A stretch of DNA of 64,000 nucleotides from Odontocerum albicorne (taxonomy: Eukaryota; Arthropoda; Insecta; Trichoptera; Odontoceridae), in NCBI GenBank assembly GCA_949825065.1, contig OX463856.1:18596632-18660631 (forward strand), in the 5' to 3' direction. This document shows, piece after piece, positions 10,514 to 20,770 of the stretch (position 1 is the stretch's first letter; each line of letters starts with the position of its first letter). A program made the translations under genes and the position numbers. The notes under the pieces were generated by a model. The model was not told the origin of the DNA, ran no database searches, and saw only the letters and a list, made by a program, of their open reading frames with translations.

Positions 10514-10987
10514 TCTTTTTCTTCTCCCTGGCTCCATCCCAACTCACTGTCTGCGAAGACTGTTGGGGTCAGCTCTCCTCGTCCTCAGGTTGTATGCTCT
10601 TTTGTCCCGGACTACGTCCCCTAGTCCGTGCCTCTGCATCAGGTTATCTTTTTGCACCACCTATGAATTATTTGGTCTTCCTCTGGTTGTTATTCGAGGA
10701 AGAGCCATGGAGATTGCCTGGTTCACAATGTGATCGGGTGCTCTGCGTCCAACGTGCCCATACCATCTCAATGGCCTCTCCTCCATCTTGCTGTTAATTT
10801 CTGTAACACCTAGGCTTCCACGAATGCGTGAGCTTTTTATTTTGTCTCTTAGGGACACACCAGCTGACCATCTTAGCATGCGCATTTCAGTAGTTTCTAG
10901 TTGCCTATTATAGGTTATACATCGTTCAGCATTCGGAGCCATAGAGGAGTTATACATCGTCCAGCATTCGGAGCCATAGAGGAGTGC
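10514..10987 (-). mobile_element. 5'-truncated RTE-like retrotransposon nested in LINE-B
   Basis: The minus strand encodes the C-terminal end of an RTE-type ORF (EMRMLRWSAGVSLRDKIKSS, LGVTEI, RPLRWYGHVGRRAP), closely related to 24775-25846. The 3' end is CCAGGGAGAAG followed by an A/G-rich tail. GGGTCAAG flanks it at 10506-10513 and 10988-10995, an 8-base target duplication (the GGG may be partly element sequence). At the 5' end, 35 bases are tandemly duplicated (10915-10949 and 10950-10984, one mismatch); the sister copy has this block once. Confidence 0.85.
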
Positions 10988-11165
10988 GGGTCAAGTGAAT
11001 TATATTTAAATAAGGAAAATTATGAAGTAAGAGAAATCGTAGGAGCTCTATAAGAACGTATATATATATATATGTAATAGAGGCGAAATACGTATGTAAA
11101 GATAAGACATTTTGGCACTCGGTCCTCTCTGCCCCCTCCAACGAGGAAATGACGTGATGGTTTGT
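10988..11165 (+). mobile_element. LINE-B tail, 3' part of the split copy
   Basis: Resumes at GGGTCAAGTGAATTATATTT (family: WLDQVNDIL), continues through AGGAGCTCTATAAGAACG, ATAGAGGCGAAATACG, and ends in the family 3' region TCCTCTCTGCCCCCTCC...GAAATGACGTGATGG plus GTATGTT. A (TA)n run lies at about 11050-11066. Confidence 0.75.
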
Positions 11166-11169
11166 ATGT

Positions 11170-12075
11170 TTTAATAGAATTTAACGAATTTAGAAATGAA
11201 TCTTGAATTGTATTGTATTACACTTTTTTTTATTTAAATATATTTTTTATTGAGTTGACGCGATAGTTTCTCTATAATCTAATATGTTTCGAGAGTTTGT
11301 TTTTAATGTACTTTTTAGTGATGAGAGTATATAATTGACACGTGTGATAAAACGGTTGATGTAAAATAGGAACTTTTATACTTGAGAAAATATACGATGG
11401 TTCCTGTGACATTTGAAATGTCATGTCTCAAAGGGGTGGGGTAAAATCGTTTTGTTTTTACAAACCGAATAGTTTTTTTATAAATCGAAAAATTATTTTC
11501 TCTAAACTGACGTTTTAATTCCTAATTTTCATTATACTGGCTTTCTAAAGTATTGTATGATTTGCATATATCTTTAAATAGGCCAAGATCCACTATGAAT
11601 CAATACTAATTACGAACATTTAATTTTAGGTATAAAAAAAATCGAAAATCGAATTATCGAATACCCCATCCCTAGCCAACGCAAACTAGCGTTGTGACTT
11701 TTGACAAACGTCACCAAATATTATTTGATTTTAACAAACTGCCTTTGCTAATTCTTTGCTAATTCGTAACAAGATGTATTAATTTATTATTATTGTTAGT
11801 TTTATGTAATGTATTTATCTAAATAACTTGCTATTTATTAGAATTGAGGCTTATATTCAAGTTGATAAAATAATTAAAATTACTGAACGTCGTTACAAGG
11901 TTGTATTGGGGCAAATTCGTGAACTGTCACAGGGACCATGCTACAATTTCTCAAGTATAGTAAGACGGCCATTAGGTCTATGACAAAAAATTAACAAGAT
12001 GAGAAAACATGTTTTATTAGTATTTTTAAAGTATTCCTTTAAACTTTATTTTTTTCACATTTTTCCTTATTATGT
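11170..12075. other. No gene recognised
   Basis: AT-rich sequence with no open frame of note and no match to the repeat families of the window. Confidence 0.4.
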
Positions 12076-12081
12076 AAAAAA

Positions 12082-12205
12082 ACCCCGAGGCCTAAAAAAT
12101 AAGACGTTTGACTTCCACACAGAGGTTTTGGATTCGATTTTTGATAGTATTCGAAAAAAAATATAAGAAAAAGGTCCAGTCTGGTAGAATTCGTCTGGTA
12201 TCAAT
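12082..12205 (+). mobile_element. SINE-B-related copy
   Basis: CCCGAGGCCTAAAAAATAAG, GACTTCCACACAGAGG and TTTTGGATTCGATTTTTGAT (box B-like) mark the tRNA-derived head. GGTCCAGTCTGGTAGAATTC with CGTCTGGTATCAATA follows. The same ending occurs at 30490-30615, so these two form a subfamily with a tail different from that at 52497. Confidence 0.5.
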
Positions 12206-12289
12206 ATTTGTACGCTCTTTACTTGACACTCGTGCGAGTGTTGTTGCCTCTTCACATGATGGGTAGTTTTGCCGATCCGTGCGACGACG

Positions 12290-12775
12290 AACCGTAGGCT
12301 TTGTGCCTACTCCAGTGGCTCTTAACTCGAACTTTCGATTATTGTAGCCGAAAACAATTTTGTTCCTCGAAATATATAATACCCATACGAATTAATAAAT
12401 AGGATGCCCAGATTTTTTTTTAAATTGTTAAACTTTATTGTTTTAAGGCACGCTGTTCTTCCAGTATTAAGTATTCGATCCTGAAACCGTCCCTGTCAGC
12501 AGTAGTGAATTTCAAAATGATCAACGTTGCAATTATCGACAAGATCGAAGGCTGCTCATTAAAAATGATCTATATTTCGCAATCCAATGTGTTATATGTA
12601 CGCGTGCCCGCAGCATCCTACTAGTTCTCAATATGGATTGAAATCGATTTGTCTAGGTGCTGATTTCAATCTTCAACGAATTTATTTTTGCAATCTTTCA
12701 TTTCCGAAACGCGAAAATTGGAGAGCGATCTAGAAAATGTATAGAAGAATCCTAAGATATATCGTTTTATTAATT
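12290..12775. other. No gene recognised
   Basis: Slightly less AT-rich than its surroundings, with no long open frame and no recognised repeat. Confidence 0.4.
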
Positions 12776-12779
12776 TATT

Positions 12780-13020
12780 TACGGTCGATTTCGACCATTA
12801 ACATTTATACACACCATCACGAGGTAGACAGAGAAGACGACATCAGTCTTTCTTATGTCGATACACATTATTCGCTTCTTCTACAACTCATGTAACTGCT
12901 ACAGTTTTTGTGACTTTTTACATTTCTTTTTTCAAAATATCATTCACTTGATCCAACCATACTCTCCTTGATCTTCCTTTTCCACGCTTTCCGCTCACAT
13001 TTGCTTTGTATATTTGTATT
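12780..13020 (-). mobile_element. LINE-B tail, minus strand
   Basis: The plus strand shows the reverse complement of the LINE-B end: CACCATCACGAGGTAGACAG, then TCATTCACTTGATCCAACCA (WLDQVND) and CTTGATCTTCCTTTTCC (GKGRSR). It lies tail to tail with the plus-strand copy at 13070. Confidence 0.65.
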
Positions 13021-13069
13021 GTTAATACAATCACAAATTTCAAACCAGTTCTAATTACTAGAAGTATGG

Positions 13070-13240
13070 GTGGATAAAGTGAATTATATTATAAAGAAAG
13101 AAAACGTAAGAAGTAGTAGGAAACGTACAAGCTGTATGAGAAAGTGTATGAATGCGAAAGAGGTACAATATTTTTACCAAGGTAGTAAATTTTGGCATTT
13201 TGTCCTCTCTGCCTACCCTAACAGGGTAACGAAGTGATTA
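13070..13240 (+). mobile_element. LINE-B tail, plus strand
   Basis: GGGTGGATAAAGTGAATTAT, GTATGAGAAAGTGTATGAAT (YEKVYECEEV) and the 3' end TTTGTCCTCTCTGCCTACCC with AACAGGGTAACGAAGTG. Frames are broken. Confidence 0.65.
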
Positions 13241-13249
13241 TATGTATAT

Positions 13250-13620
13250 TTAATGACTAGAATTTTAATACGTTTTAAAATTATTATAATATTTAACATT
13301 TTAGTAAAATAAGGATATTATTTTTTTATTTCACGATCATTAATAATTTTATACATTTGTGTAGGGGTGATCTTTATTTTAGGTCACCAAGATCCATCCT
13401 GGGTTTTGACCCAAACTTCCTGGATTCTTGGCAATGTGTACAACTTTCGGATAGACTTTTTATGAGAGGAGGATAGTGTAGGTACCCACCAAAGTGTAAA
13501 GTAGTTTGGTTATTCACCTAATTTAACAAGTTTGAGATTCACTGATTTAATGCAATTACTGAAATTATTTCTTACAATTTAAAATTCATTTCTGTGCATT
13601 TTACCTCACAGCATCTTTAA
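13250..13620. other. No gene recognised
   Basis: AT-rich sequence without a recognisable frame or repeat. Confidence 0.4.
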
Positions 13621-13624
13621 TACA

Positions 13625-13915
13625 ATTTTTTTTCGTTATTCGCACATCTAAGCGAGACATTTGATTTACTAAAATCTATATCTTTACCGCGTCCAATTAA
13701 TGTTGCGTTACTTCTTTCTTCGTGGAACTTCTCCATCTATAGATTGATTGTTAAATTTTCGAAGTTTAATAACTTTCGAAGTTTAATAACGCGTACTTTA
13801 AATTGTCTAGAATCGTCATTTTTGAAAATAAGTTTTGCTATATTGACTCATATAATTGCATAGTGACTTTAATTTGGTTGCACAAATTATTCTAGTTTGG
13901 GTGGAATGACTATTA
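13625..13915 (-). repeat. Interspersed repeat family X, minus-strand copy
   Basis: Reverse complement of 21240-21565: CCACCCAAACTAG, AAAGTCACTATGCAATTAT, AGACAATTTAAAG-like, GAAGAAAGAAGTAACGCAAC, TGGACGCGGTAAAGATATAG and TTTTAGTAAATCAAATGTCT occur in that order. A partial third copy is at 47440-47550. No transposase is seen; it may be a non-autonomous DNA element. Confidence 0.65.
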
Positions 13916-14211
13916 TAAAAAAAAGAAAAGAAAATACGCGTAACTTCGCATTTTTTATCGTTTTAACGATAATTTATCCTTTCACGCTTGGCTCTGGCAT
14001 GGTTTTAACCTCATTTGCTATACTTATCCATTATTTAATGTTACTGAGAACTAGGCGATACTTTAATAGCATTAACTCGATAATTTTAGTTCGGTTCAAT
14101 TATTTCTAATTTTGATTATTGTAGTCGCAATATGTAAAGCATAAAAAGTACTGTTTTTTTTATATTAGTCCTAAAGTACAATACTATTTTGGATTAAAAA
14201 AAATCAATCAA

Positions 14212-14325
14212 AAATATGTTAAAGTGGCCTTAAGTGAAAACATGATGGGAATCATTTTTATAAATAAATTGTAACCCTCGGGCTGAAAAGCAGGAATTTT
14301 CTGGGTGTCTTCACCGCGTATACAA
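14212..14325 (-). mobile_element. SINE-B copy, minus strand
   Basis: AAAAATATGTTAAAGTGGCC, TTAAGTGAAAACATGATGGG and the damaged head CCCTCGGGCTGAAAAGCAGG, in SINE-B order on the complement. Confidence 0.55.
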
Positions 14326-14503
14326 CTTCTTCTTGATGGTGATGCTTTATCAGTTACGAATGTTAACTTTTCCCTTCCTGTGCTAAAATAAATCCGCGCG
14401 TTCCGGTGCTATGTATTCAATACACATGTAAAAATAAGCGATTTAAAATCGGAAAAATAAGAATATTCATAGCCAATCACTTAAATTAATTAAATTTGGA
14501 CAT

Positions 14504-14620
14504 AATACTTGTCTTCTTGTTTGTGTTCCCCTGATTATGAGGTAAAAGCCTTGAAACCGGTAGGGTTATACCGTTACAAAAAGTGGAATAAACAGTGTTT
14601 GATAAAATAAATTACAATAT
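14504..14620 (+). mobile_element. Single arm of the foldback family
   Basis: Carries the arm sequence in order: TCTTGTTTGTGTTCCCCTGA, TATGAGGTAAAAGCCTTG, AAACCGGTAGGGTTATACCG, AAAAAGTGGAATAAACAG, TGTTTGATAAAATAAATTAC. It is closest to the right arm at 1435-1546. No second arm is nearby. Confidence 0.75.
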
Positions 14621-15034
14621 AACAATAGTCTCTATCTAAAGATATTTCTTGCGTGAACGATTTGAGGAAGCTTCAGATGGCCCTCGATTTGCTGCATTGT
14701 TAGTGTCATAATAATTACACGTACTTAACATGGATAATTATTATTTTATCAGAATTATTTTAACACGCAACAAACGTTAATGTTTTCATGGACAATATTC
14801 AATAAATCAGGCATGTCTAATAAGGTTTGTACCAAGAATTACATACTTTATGTTACTTTAGGCCGAAGGCAGTATGTTTACGATGTACAAAAAAAAAAAC
14901 AAAGTTAAAAGATTACTTCAAAATAACAAAAACATACATATTGTTTTTCAACTTCGTTCTCCAAATATTTTATAATTCTTGTGTCAGGAGTAAATTATAG
15001 CATTGTTCAATAACACCTTCTTCCTTACCCTCTA

Positions 15035-15150
15035 GAGAGAGTTCAGAAAACATTTATACGCTGTCTCTACACAAGAGAGTATGGATACTGTCCCTCTTCC
15101 TTCTGCCTATTCCATTAGGGAAACGGCGTGATGGTACTCGCATGCATGTT
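15035..15150 (+). mobile_element. LINE-B 3' terminal fragment
   Basis: CCTCTTCCTTCTGCCTATTC, ATTAGGGAAACGGCGTGATG and GTACTCGCATGCATGT match the LINE-B 3' end. Confidence 0.5.
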
Positions 15151-15204
15151 ATTTCACAAAAATTCTGATCTGCGATGTATTGGAATGAAAAAAATTGATC
15201 CATG

Positions 15205-15665
15205 AACATTGTTATCCCTGGACGTTGTTATCCCTCCAAGTGTCTTCTTACCATCCTGAAAAGTCTTGGTTTGTATGTTTCAGATAATTATTTTAGACAA
15301 CGCACCCATAAATTGTTCTATCAACTTATAAGTCGAACCAACCTGCCTTTGGAAATTCTGGTAGGTAGAGCGTTCACACTTTTTAACCGTGTGTGTCCTC
15401 ATATAGACGTGTTTCATGTGTCGCTCAGATCGTTCAGGAAAGATCTCTTTTATTTAGTGTAATACTTGAAATAATTAAATTTTTTATGTTATTTAACGTG
15501 CTACATTTTGTCATAATGTTTTAGTGTAACATATACATTTTTACTATTGTTTTCATCACATAAGTTTTAAAAATTCTAACTGTTTTATGCATGTTTTTTT
15601 TGCACTTGTAATGTTTGGTCCTTGTACGAATTAGGGAAACCTGTAATGTGCAAAGGACCCGAATA
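15205..15665 (+). mobile_element. LINE-E (Jockey/CR1-type) 3' end
   Basis: The frame at 15202-15462 gives DNYFRQRTHKLFYQLISRTN, LVGRAFTLFNRV and PHIDVFHVSL. This aligns with NNYTRLRRQELFSITYARTG, PVGRALTLLNGT and DIDIFHITLP of the element at 35130-36006. The 3' untranslated part ends in GACCCGAATAAAATAAATTAA. Only the last about 60 residues of the ORF remain. Confidence 0.7.
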
Positions 15666-15951
15666 AAATAAATTAATAAATGGTATAATAAAATGAATTA
15701 ATAAAGTACCCTGATACCGTTTGTAAGCCGTTGTCTCCAGCTAGCGATATAAATATGTCGGATTAATTTAGCATATAACATATGTATCCAAATGTTACCG
15801 CGCGACCCGAATAAAATAAATTAATAAATGGTATAATAAAATGAATTAATAAAGTACCCTGATACCGTTTGTAAGCCGTTGTCTCCAGCTAGCGATATAA
15901 ATATGTCGGATTAATTTAGCATATAACATATGTATCCAAATGTTACCGCGC
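15656..15951. repeat. Perfect 148-bp tandem duplication
   Basis: The block 15656-15803 is repeated base for base at 15804-15951. The unit begins with the A-rich tail of LINE-E (GACCCGAATAAAATAAATT) and then contains unrelated flanking DNA ending ...CAAATGTTACCGCGC. No difference was found by eye, so the event is very recent, or it is an assembly artefact. Confidence 0.9.
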
Positions 15952-16226
15952 TATGATGACATGAATTTTACATTTGTTTAAGTGTTCTTCATTTAACCTT
16001 CGGTAATACCATGATGTTTGTGTTACATGTTTTTTTTAATTTTAATTGCACAATAAACTAAGATGGTTAGAAACGATCACTTCAACAATTAAATTGCCGT
16101 CTGATATTAGCATAATATTGCAAACAACAGTTTTTTTTATCATAAGTATAGTTATCATCACATGCATTCATGTATTATACTTCATAGCTGAAAAATTTGC
16201 CAAATTATTACATTTTATAATCAAAT

Positions 16227-17186
16227 GTTGGGTTTTTCCAAAAATAATGACCGATTTTAACCTTCAAACTCAATCAAACATAACTTAAGAGTAAATAAAC
16301 TTAAATAATCAAAGTTACAGCTATTTGATTGAAGGTATTTCCCCCAATGAATTATAAACTTATTTATGCCTACATAAAAACACTTAGACTGATAAGAATC
16401 CAAAAACTCTTCAAATGCATTTTTGCTGCTTATCTTGTATTATTTTTTTTCTGCCGCTATCGAGGCACTTGAAAAAGTGAACGGTTGACCGTAGATTGGA
16501 TGAGTAAGGCGGATAAAGTAATGTGTTGTATGTTAACCCAACTAGTTATTTTTTTAAATTGAAATTAATACGCTTGAGAAATGTATCATTGTGGTTATAC
16601 AACAGCAATGAAGAACACATTTCGAAGCGACATTATTTTTGGTAATCATTAAGTTCATATGGAATCCATTTACAAAGTTTCGTCACCTTTCCAATTTGAT
16701 TTAAATTTATAAAAACTGTAGAAGCACCAACAAATAATTTTGTGTTTTCTTCCAACAAAGTTTTTAATTCGACGTTTTCAACAATAGCAGGACGTCCTCG
16801 ACCCTATTCATCAATAGTAAGACTTATTTGTTTAACTCAGACTTACTTTTTTTTGTTTCTTAACTTTTTGAACAGACACTGCAGTGTTCGTTCAGAAGTG
16901 GTTTATACATCCCATGTTTGGTTGACATTGCGTGCTGTTTGAGATACATAATGCTCAAGTTTAAATTCGTAGAAAAACAATTACATGTACGTCTTCTTTT
17001 TTAAATTAAATTTCTGAAGGATTAAAGTTACGTAAGTGAAATGCCTGGCTTAGTAAATAAAATGACAGATTCCTAACTGTCAAACAAAATCAAATGAATA
17101 AATACTCCCTATCAAATAACTAATACATATTATCAAAGAACGTTTGAAATGAAATATTATGAAAATCGGCTATTATTTTCGGAACA
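16227..17186 (-). mobile_element. Internally deleted mariner transposon
   Basis: The minus strand carries most of the N-terminal half of a mariner transposase: YEFKLEHYVSQTARNVNQTW, TSERTLQCLFKKLRN, GRGRPAIVENVELKTLLEEN, LNQIGKVTKLCKWIPYEL and RFEMCSSLLYNHNDTFLKRI. After a gap comes the C-terminal part, NAFEEFLDSYQSKCFYVGIN with KFIIHWGKYLQSN. At the junction YPPYSSNL replaces the usual YSPDL, so the last catalytic Asp is not intact, and the central catalytic region is deleted. Imperfect terminal repeats read CCAAAAATAATGACCGATTTT at the left and the complement of CCGAAAATAATAGCCGATTTT at the right. It has several stops and is dead. A TA target duplication is not obvious. Confidence 0.85.
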
Positions 17187-17289
17187 TATTGAGCACGTTT
17201 GTAATGAAGTTGGCAGCGAAAATATGTTCCTAATCACAAATATCCGAGAACTACGACCCTATTTTCCGGATAATTTATTTAATTAATGA

Positions 17290-17435
17290 CAAAATTGGTG
17301 AAATTAAGATTAATGCGGTAGAAATGAGAGCGGTGCGTAGAAAATGTGGAATAATATATATGAGAGAATAAGGAATGAGGAATGACATTAGGAAACAATG
17401 CGGATTAAAAGAAGATGTAGTGTTTAAGATGTAGT
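17290..17435 (+). mobile_element. LINE-B fragment
   Basis: AATGCGGTAGAAATGAGAGC (NAVEMRAVR), GGAATAATATATATGAGAGA, and GGATTAAAAGAAGATGTAGT follow the LINE-B C-terminal layout (INAVEMRALR...). SINE-A lies directly after it. Confidence 0.5.
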
Positions 17436-17436
17436 G

Positions 17437-17556
17437 TTCTTTTTGAAATAATAGATATGACCGAAATCATAGGTGTTCTTATACCCTCGAATACTAGGCC
17501 AAAAATGCTTGCGCTATTCTAGGGGAGTAGAATTATTATACTACGTGGTACGACCA
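17437..17556 (-). mobile_element. SINE-A copy, minus strand, partial
   Basis: TATGACCGAAATCATAGGTG, CCCTCGAATACTAGGCC and AAAAATGCTTGCGCTATTCT are the complement of the SINE-A body, and the tRNA-like head is mostly lost (GGGGAGTAGAATTATTATAC). Confidence 0.6.
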
Positions 17557-17689
17557 AACGAAATCAATTCTGAAAGAGGGAAAATTGTTTTTTTTTATTT
17601 TTATAAAAGGATAGATAGTATACGAGACGAGGTATATGGACGTGACAGAAGCGAAGTATCTTTGCAAAGATAAAATTAATTGAAGATCT

Positions 17690-17889
17690 GTTGTTCTCTC
17701 AGCTTAAACCAATAGGAACATTGTGTGAATGCGAAGTTGATGATGATGAAGATAAATTAATAATATTTTGTACGTATAATTATATTTTTTTAAGAAGAAT
17801 CAGATTACGAAAAAATGTTTTATTATTCTCAATAAATACTCAATTGCTCTTCACATTGTAAACACATTTTTTATTTATCATTAAGGTTT
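17690..17889. other. No gene recognised
   Basis: AT-rich, short sequence before the hAT MITE. Nothing to assign. Confidence 0.35.
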
Positions 17890-17897
17890 GTTTAGAC

Positions 17898-18078
17898 CAG
17901 GAATGTCAAACATGCGGCTCACTGTACGTACGCGACTCACCCACATTCGGCGATTTCTTAAAAAAAATAACTTTAAGATAGATAAAAAATATTATTTAAA
18001 TATTTGTAAAAATGCGGTCCTCGACTTTATGCAAAACAGTTATGTATCCCATAATTCAAAATGAGTTTGACATGCCTG
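17898..18078. mobile_element. hAT-type MITE, 181 bp, with 8-bp target duplication
   Basis: The ends read CAGGAATGTCAAACATGCGG and, on the complement, CAGGCATGTCAAACTCATTT. The flanks GTTTAGAC (17890-17897) and GTTTAGAT (18079-18086) match at seven of eight positions, the 8-bp duplication hAT transposases make. A sub-terminal GCGGCTC motif is shared with the larger element at 8590. There is no coding capacity. Confidence 0.85.
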
Positions 18079-18344
18079 GTTTAGATTATATAGAAAAAAA
18101 GATGGAAGAAAACATTTAGAAAAATGCCACAAAAGTCGTGGAATAAGATAAAAAAATTCAATTAAATTCCTATATGACAATAACCTAGATAGTTTGTCCT
18201 GTATACAGGAGATATACGAGTATATAGTAATACCAGTACTGTAACTAGGTAGAAGCAACAAATGTAAAGACACAGGAAGAAGGGGATGATCAATTGGAAT
18301 TGAAAAAAAGTATAATATATGTGTAGGTGGGTCAGGGTCATAAG

Positions 18345-18690
18345 TTATACTTAATGCTCATAGTCAAGGCGTCGTTGTAAATCTTGTGGCTTCAATACTT
18401 GCACCACTGCATTTTATAAGAAAAGAGGTGAAAATCGCTTCTTAAGATTCGTTGCAGTGTCGTTCAAGACATCCCCTGCTGAACTGAACGTCGTTTGGTT
18501 TAAGTTGCTTGATCATCAGCTACACTCTCTGGTACCCTTTGAATATTCTTATTAGTGCGAAAAGTACGCAATCTTTCGGCTCAAATCAAGTTAACTACTG
18601 TTCCCTGCTGTAGAAAACGTGTATTTAATCTCCTAATCGTCGATCTTGTTATACAATCAGTAAAATTACTTGGATATGCGCATTGTGTTC
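18345..18690 (-). pseudogene. Tc1/mariner-type (DDE_3) transposase remnant, helix-turn-helix part
   Basis: The minus strand, with three or four stops and a frameshift, reads NFTDCITRSTIRRLNTRFLQ, NIQRVPESVADDQAT, TLQRILRSDFHLFSYKMQ and, in the next frame, VQVLKPQDLQRRLDYEH. This is the order of the N-terminal DNA-binding region of insect DDE_3 transposases (STIxRLxxKF, RVxESV, LQRILRxDLHLxPYK, QELKPxDxxxR). The catalytic half is not present. It is a fossil. Confidence 0.75.
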
Positions 18691-18694
18691 GAAT

Positions 18695-19150
18695 AATTGA
18701 CTTTGGATTTATTTATTTTTATATGTCATGAAATTTTATGAATAATTTTTGAAAAAAAAACAATAGGTTATTTAATATGGATTTACAATTTTTTATGGAT
18801 CTTGATTTGTTGCATATCATTTGTCGTATACTCAGTAAACTAGGCTTTTGTCTCTATTTTACTGAGGACATATAACATGAAAAAATAAATGTATATTTCT
18901 TTCCGATTGTTGATTATACAATACTCCGTCGCATACTCTAATCAACTTGATAAAGAGTGACACTCAATTAAATATGTATATATCACGCGAATCAAACCCA
19001 TCACAGTTCATCACTCCAGACAGATCAAAAGGTCGATCGCATAATGTGACGCATATACGAGTATGTAATCAACAAAAACACACCACACTCAAGCGTTCAC
19101 ACAAACCTTTGCTACAAGTCACTCCTGCAAGCCGAAGTATTCAAACTCCT
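18695..19150. other. No gene recognised
   Basis: AT-rich sequence. A 91-codon open frame at 18947-19222 shows no family resemblance and runs into the inverted repeat that starts at about 19158; it is treated as chance. Confidence 0.4.
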
Positions 19151-19157
19151 GTCGCAA

Positions 19158-19915
19158 TTTTGCCCAAAGGCAATATGCTTATTTGGCTCCCATTACATAC
19201 AATGGCGTGCCGACTTCAATAAAGGTAAAGGTAGGAAAACCATTTCAACAGTCGATCGGAGCCTGGTTGTTATTGCGACAGGATTTTGAGTACTTGGGCT
19301 TTCAGGATGAATGACAAGTGGAAAGGATTTGTGTGAGTTCATGAGTATGGGTTTCTTCTTGTTGTTTTAATTTTGGTTGTTTTGTATTTCTGTGTATTTT
19401 TTGTTTAAATTTTAATTTTTATTCTTATGATTGTGTGCGGTATATTGTGGTATGAATATTTTTGGTGCTTCTGGAGTGATGATGTGTGAGGAGTTGAATT
19501 TCGCAAGATGTTTCCAGTTGTAGCTGAGTGTTACTGTGTGTCAGGTTGATGAGAGCGTGCAACGGGGTTTTGTTTTTGTGTAATTAAAAATCGGAAAGAA
19601 GTATCGATTTATTTTTTCATGCTAAATATTCTCAGTGAGATACAGGCAAAGTCTAGTTTACTGGGGTTACGACAAATGAAAGGCAACAAACCCAGATCCA
19701 TTAAAATTGTATGTCCAAATCAAATTAGCTTTTGTTTTTTCGCAAATTGTGTATATTTCTTGTCATGTGTAATAATAAATAAAAATAAATAAATTACAAC
19801 CACGCTCCGATCGACTGTCTAATTTTTTGCCCCCTTTTGCCTTTATTGAATTCGACACCCCATTATATGTCATGGGAGCCAAATAGGTGTATTGTCTTTG
19901 GGAAAAAGATGTTGT
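19158..19915. mobile_element. Element with about 115-bp terminal inverted repeats
   Basis: The left arm (about 19158-19275) and right arm (about 19795-19915) are inverted copies: CCCAAAGGCAATATGCTTAT, TTTGGCTCCCATTACATA, TTCAATAAAGG and CAGTCGATCGGAGCCTGGTT face their complements at the right. The 520-base core contains GCGACAGGATTTTGAGTACT, GTGTGCGGTATATTGTGG and GAGCGTGCAACGGGG and ends in AATAATAAATAAAAATAAAT. The core recurs at 47590-48190 and part of the left arm plus core at 45805-45960. No ORF is recognised and the class is uncertain. Confidence 0.75.
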
Positions 19916-19929
19916 AACTTTAGGGATTT

Positions 19930-20765
19930 GATAAATAAACTTGGACCACTTTAATTCGTTTCTCTATTTTAAAATTATCTGTAATGAAACTAAATGATTC
20001 CTTTTAAATTATCAAAAATAAACATTAAACTAAAAAACTATTAATGTTTTTGCAGCTGGAGTGTGATTGATGACCACCCTGTATAAAATATATGCTGTCC
20101 GGAAAGTGGTTTCGTATTTCTCAGATAGCTAAATCGCTAGATGTTTTTTTCGTTGCTAACTTTAGTTAAGACGAGCAGAATGCGTATTATTATATAATAC
20201 ATTTTTTTCGGCTACTGAAGGAAATAAATAGCGTTTTCCCAAACGTTAAATCTTGCACATGAAGCATTAAAATCTAGTTACGGCACTGTATAACACATTA
20301 AAAAATGTCAAAAGGCGTGCGTGTGAAAATCAGGCAGAGACGTTTTTGTGTGGTTTTTTTAATGCCATTCGGAACAAAATCAAGTTTCAAAGAACAAACG
20401 TATTCGTAACAGGAGGTATTTCTTAAAAATATAACGAGATAAATCCTCTATTATCTGTGAAAATCTTTTCAGATTTTTAATTAACATCACTAGTGTCAAG
20501 ACATGGAATAATGTGTCAATACTAAATAAATTATCGACCATCACCATCATCGTCACTCTGTAACAGTAACACAGTAACATTATATGTTTTACATCAGTAA
20601 CACAGAAATCCATAAAACCCTTCCATCTAAGTCGGTTCCTAGCCCGGCACTCCATGCCCTCTTATATCAGGCCGAAACTACAAATTTACCTATTGTAACA
20701 TTGGCGTAGAGTGCAGACGAAACAGTGCCGCTCTTTGGCCTATATTCAATCAGTAAAATTTAAAA
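19930..20765. other. No gene recognised
   Basis: AT-rich. At 20050-20095 the text GCAGCTGGAGTGTGATTGAT and ACCACCCTGTATA resembles the outer end of a Tc1/mariner-type element, with distant echoes at 33320-33360 and 39690-39712, but no partner end could be paired. Confidence 0.35.
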
Positions 20766-20770
20766 GACAT

